Shown piece by piece: positions 61,601 to 64,000 of a DNA stretch of 64,000 bases. The stretch comes from G963662985 sp963662985. Lineage in GTDB: Bacteria > Chloroflexota > Anaerolineae > Anaerolineales > UBA11579. The notes beneath the pieces are model-generated. The model saw only the letters and a list, made by a program, of their open reading frames with translations. It did not search any database and had not been told where the DNA came from. Each line of letters starts with the position of its first letter. Within the stretch, counting starts at the first letter, position 1. The stretch is taken from the NCBI GenBank assembly GCA_963662985.1, contig OY760067.1, positions 2,108,001 to 2,172,000 of the forward strand, written 5' to 3'. Made by a program: the position numbers and the translations under genes.

Positions 61601-62063
61601 GAGATTTTCTCCTAATGATTTCTTATTTCATCTATACTGTCTATATAATGTCTATATATATTACTTATTTGATTAATTTTTTGGTTAGGTTTTTTGAATT
61701 ATCGGTTTTGTGGAATTTGATTTTCTGGATTGGGTTTGAGTGACTGCTAGAATAGGGGCGATATTATTAAATAAATTAATTTAAATGAAGATTTTATGTT
61801 TTATGAAAGAGGAATGAGGGGTTTTGCGGATAGATTAACGTTACAAAGCAGTTACAAATCTTTGGGAGAAAATGGGTTATAATTAGTTGGAAAGGATGAC
61901 AAGAAGGTCATCGAGCAGTTTCTGAGAGAATTTTCGGGGGGAGATGATTTTCTAGACAACCTTTCTTCGTAGGATTATACTAAATTGGTTTTGTAAAAAT
62001 TTTTAATGATGTTGATAGTCATTCTAATTTTTTTGTAAGTTATTTTTTATGGAGGTCTACGTA
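61601..62063. other. Leader region upstream of nifJ
   Basis: 463 bases without a gene. The MFS side is A+T-rich. The nifJ side holds a promoter-like region and hairpins: GATGAC/GTCATC (about 61897-61911) and a longer G-rich stretch before the GGAGG ribosome binding site. The distance of about 170 bases from the likely promoter to the ATG means a long 5' leader. Confidence 0.55.
61840..61883 (+). promoter_or_regulatory. nifJ promoter region with a direct repeat
   Basis: GTTACAAA occurs at 61840-61847 and again at 61851-61858, 11 bases apart. TATAAT lies at 61878-61883. No good -35 is found, which suggests an activator that binds the direct repeat. Confidence 0.5.
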
Positions 62064-64000
62064 ATGAGTAAAAGAACCATTACAACAATTGATGGGAACT
62101 TGGCTGCTGCTTCCGTTTCATACCCAGTAAACGAAGTTATCGCAATTTTCCCGATCACTCCTTCTTCACCTATGGGTGAATGGGCAGACCAATGGGCTGC
62201 TGAAGGAAAGAAAAATATCTGGGGTACGATTCCTCTGGTGCAAGAAATGCAATCAGAAGGTGGTGCCGCAGGTGCAGTGCATGGTGCATTGCAAACAGGC
62301 TCCTTGACAACGACATTTACAGCCTCACAAGGTTTGTTGTTGATGCTCCCGAATATGTATAAGATTGCGGGTGAATTGACTCCTACCGTGTTCCATGTGG
62401 CTGCTCGTTCTGTGGCTGCACAAGCTTTGTCCATTTTTGGTGAACATAGCGATGTGATGGCAGCTCGCTCCACTGGGTTTGCGATGTTGGCATCTAACAG
62501 TGTGCAAGAAGTGGTGGACTTGGGGGCAATTTCTCAGGCTGCAACTTTGAAGGCACGTGTGCCAGTAGTACATTTCTTTGATGGTTTCCGTACTTCTCAC
62601 GAAATTCAAAAAGTGGAAATGATTTCTGAAGATGATATTCGTGAAATGATGGATGACTCTTTGGTGCAAGCTCACCGCGCTCGTGCAATGAGCCCTGACA
62701 ATCCTACAATCCGTGGGACTGCTCAAAACCCGGATGTGTTCTTCCAAGCTCGCGAATCTGTGAATCCTTTCTACAATGATATGCCTGAAATCGTGCAAAA
62801 AGAAATGGATAAATATGGCAAGTTGGTTGGCCGACAATATCATTTGTTTGATTATGTGGGCGCTGCGGATGCTGAACATGTGATTATTTTGATGGGTTCT
62901 GGTGCAGAAGCTGCTGAAGAAGCCGTTGACTATTTGACCGCTAAGGGTGAAAAAGTTGGTTTGTTGAAAGTTCGTTTGTTCCGCCCGTTCTCTGTGAAAC
63001 ATTTTGTGGATGCATTGCCGAAGACCGTGAAAAAGGTTGCTGCAATGGACCGCACTAAGGAACCTGGTTCCGCTGGCGAACCTCTTTATCAAGATGTGAT
63101 CACTGCTTTGGCCGAAGAAGATCGCGGCGATATCAAGGTGATGGGTGGTCGTTATGGTCTTTCTTCTAAGGAATTTACCCCCGCTATGGTGAAGGGTGTT
63201 TTCGATGAGATGAAGAAGGCTGACGCTAAGAAACATTTCACAGTTGGGATTGAAGATGATGTGACCCATTTGTCTTTGGATTATGATCCTGATTTCTCCA
63301 CTGAAAGCGACGAAATTACACGCGCTTTGTTCTACGGGTTGGGCTCTGATGGTACCGTGGGTGCTAACAAAAACTCAATCAAGATCATTGGTGAAGAAAC
63401 TGAATATTATGCACAAGGTTACTTTGACTATGATTCTAAGAAGGCTGGGACGGTTACTACTTCTCACTTGCGCTTTGGTCCGAAACCGATCAAATCTACT
63501 TATTTGATTAACAAGGCAAGCTTTGTGGCCTGTCATCAATTCTCCTTCTTGGAAAAATATGACATGTTGAAGACTGCTGTGAAGGGTGCTACTTTCTTGT
63601 TGAATAGCCCTTATGATGCTGAAGAAACATGGAAAGAATTGCCTTACGAAGTTCAAAAGCAAATTATCGACAAAGAAATTAATTTCTATGTGGTGGATGC
63701 TTATGAAGTGGCTAAGAAGACTGACATGGGTGCCCGTGTGAACACTATTTTGCAAACTTGTTTCTTTGCAATTTCTGGTGTGTTGCCTAAGGACGAAGCA
63801 ATTGCTCAAATTAAGAAGGCAATTAAGAAGACTTATAGCAAGAAGGGTGAAGATGTTGTTCAAAAGAACTATCACGCAGTGGATCAAGCTTTGAGCCACT
63901 TGGTGAAGGTGGATGTTCCTGCTGAGGCTACTTCTAGCACTCATATGGCACCTCCTGTTCCGAATACTGCTCCTGAATTTGTGAAGGATGTGTTGGGCAC
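62064..64000 (+). CDS. nifJ: Pyruvate:ferredoxin (flavodoxin) oxidoreductase, 3' end cut off
   Basis: The frame starts at ATG 62064 with GGAGG eight bases upstream and stays open to the end of the window (645 residues visible of about 1170-1200). The N-terminal block ITTIDGNLAAASVSY, AIFPITPSSPMGEWAD, MQSEGGAAGAVHGAL and FTASQGLLLMLPNMYKIAGEL is the pyruvate-binding domain I. VVHFFDGFRTSHEIQK and the later VKHFVDALPKTVKKVAAMDRTKEPG match domain II. It makes acetyl-CoA, CO2 and reduced ferredoxin from pyruvate. The ferredoxin and thiamine domains lie beyond the window. Confidence 0.96.
   Translation, partial: MSKRTITTIDGNLAAASVSYPVNEVIAIFPITPSSPMGEWADQWAAEGKKNIWGTIPLVQEMQSEGGAAGAVHGALQTGSLTTTFTASQGLLLMLPNMYKIAGELTPTVFHVAARSVAAQALSIFGEHSDVMAARSTGFAMLASNSVQEVVDLGAISQAATLKARVPVVHFFDGFRTSHEIQKVEMISEDDIREMMDDSLVQAHRARAMSPDNPTIRGTAQNPDVFFQARESVNPFYNDMPEIVQKEMDKYGKLVGRQYHLFDYVGAADAEHVIILMGSGAEAAEEAVDYLTAKGEKVGLLKVRLFRPFSVKHFVDALPKTVKKVAAMDRTKEPGSAGEPLYQDVITALAEEDRGDIKVMGGRYGLSSKEFTPAMVKGVFDEMKKADAKKHFTVGIEDDVTHLSLDYDPDFSTESDEITRALFYGLGSDGTVGANKNSIKIIGEETEYYAQGYFDYDSKKAGTVTTSHLRFGPKPIKSTYLINKASFVACHQFSFLEKYDMLKTAVKGATFLLNSPYDAEETWKELPYEVQKQIIDKEINFYVVDAYEVAKKTDMGARVNTILQTCFFAISGVLPKDEAIAQIKKAIKKTYSKKGEDVVQKNYHAVDQALSHLVKVDVPAEATSSTHMAPPVPNTAPEFVKDVLG

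Overview
The window reads as a stretch of chromosome from an anaerobic, low-to-moderate G+C bacterium, most likely a member of the Chloroflexota (Anaerolineae). The evidence is the lipoproteins with Thr/Pro-rich linkers after the lipobox, a membrane pyrophosphatase, a split glycine decarboxylase, formate-THF ligase, a one-piece pyruvate:ferredoxin oxidoreductase and the MEMO/AMMECR1/radical-SAM trio. The phylum call is inference from gene content, not from a marker-gene tree. No transposase, integrase or CRISPR array was found.

Layout. 1-5.9 kb: the 3' part of a SucD-like gene whose active-site His is replaced, acpP, a 980-base repeat-bearing spacer, cutC, an unknown gene and hppA. 6-19 kb: typA, a TPR membrane protein, a serA / M32 carboxypeptidase / lipoprotein / rsmG run, and the opposing set cNMP-PH membrane protein / def / recF, then a phosphohexomutase and a lipoprotein. 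19.3-24.1 kb: three membrane proteins resembling a degenerate respiratory complex I / Mrp membrane arm plus a coiled-coil protein. 24-27.4 kb: leuS with a T-box leader and three tRNA genes (two Ala, one Asn). 27.5-31.7 kb: the MEMO/AMMECR1/AmrS set, yccF, a small membrane protein and an orphan HPt protein. 31.8-38.4 kb: a tandem glycine riboswitch, gcvH-gcvPA-gcvPB, a lipoprotein and fhs; together with serA and nifJ these outline glycine/serine/C1 and acetyl-CoA metabolism. 38.4-44.9 kb: an MFS exporter, a P-loop protein, pepT, a CMD/AhpD-like protein, a spacer with a 32-bp-period repeat, a secreted protein and a tyrosine-phosphatase-like protein.

44.9-48 kb is the most striking part: a very A+T-rich two-gene module, a 620-residue catalytically dead Argonaute (PIWI) protein followed 13 bases later by a stand-alone SIR2 NADase-type protein. 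It looks like an acquired abortive-infection defence system whose domain arrangement differs from the usual short-Argonaute/SIR2-APAZ pairs. 48-54 kb holds two pairs of tandem duplicates (nucleoside phosphorylases with similar leaders; membrane proteins with the same terminator palindrome), a PAP2 phosphatase, and a GPP34-like gene whose transcript would begin with seven copies of a heptamer repeat. 54-61.6 kb: an unknown membrane protein, Nudix, DUF4129, DUF58 and MoxR genes in one operon, then OsmC, an ABM-family protein and an MFS exporter. 62 kb to the end: the 5' part of nifJ.

The plus strand looks G-rich over C in most of the window whichever strand is coding, and this visibly biases protein composition; the spacer at 1.1-1.9 kb runs the other way. 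Coordinates of genes follow the start codon best supported by a ribosome binding site; several differ from the longest open frame.
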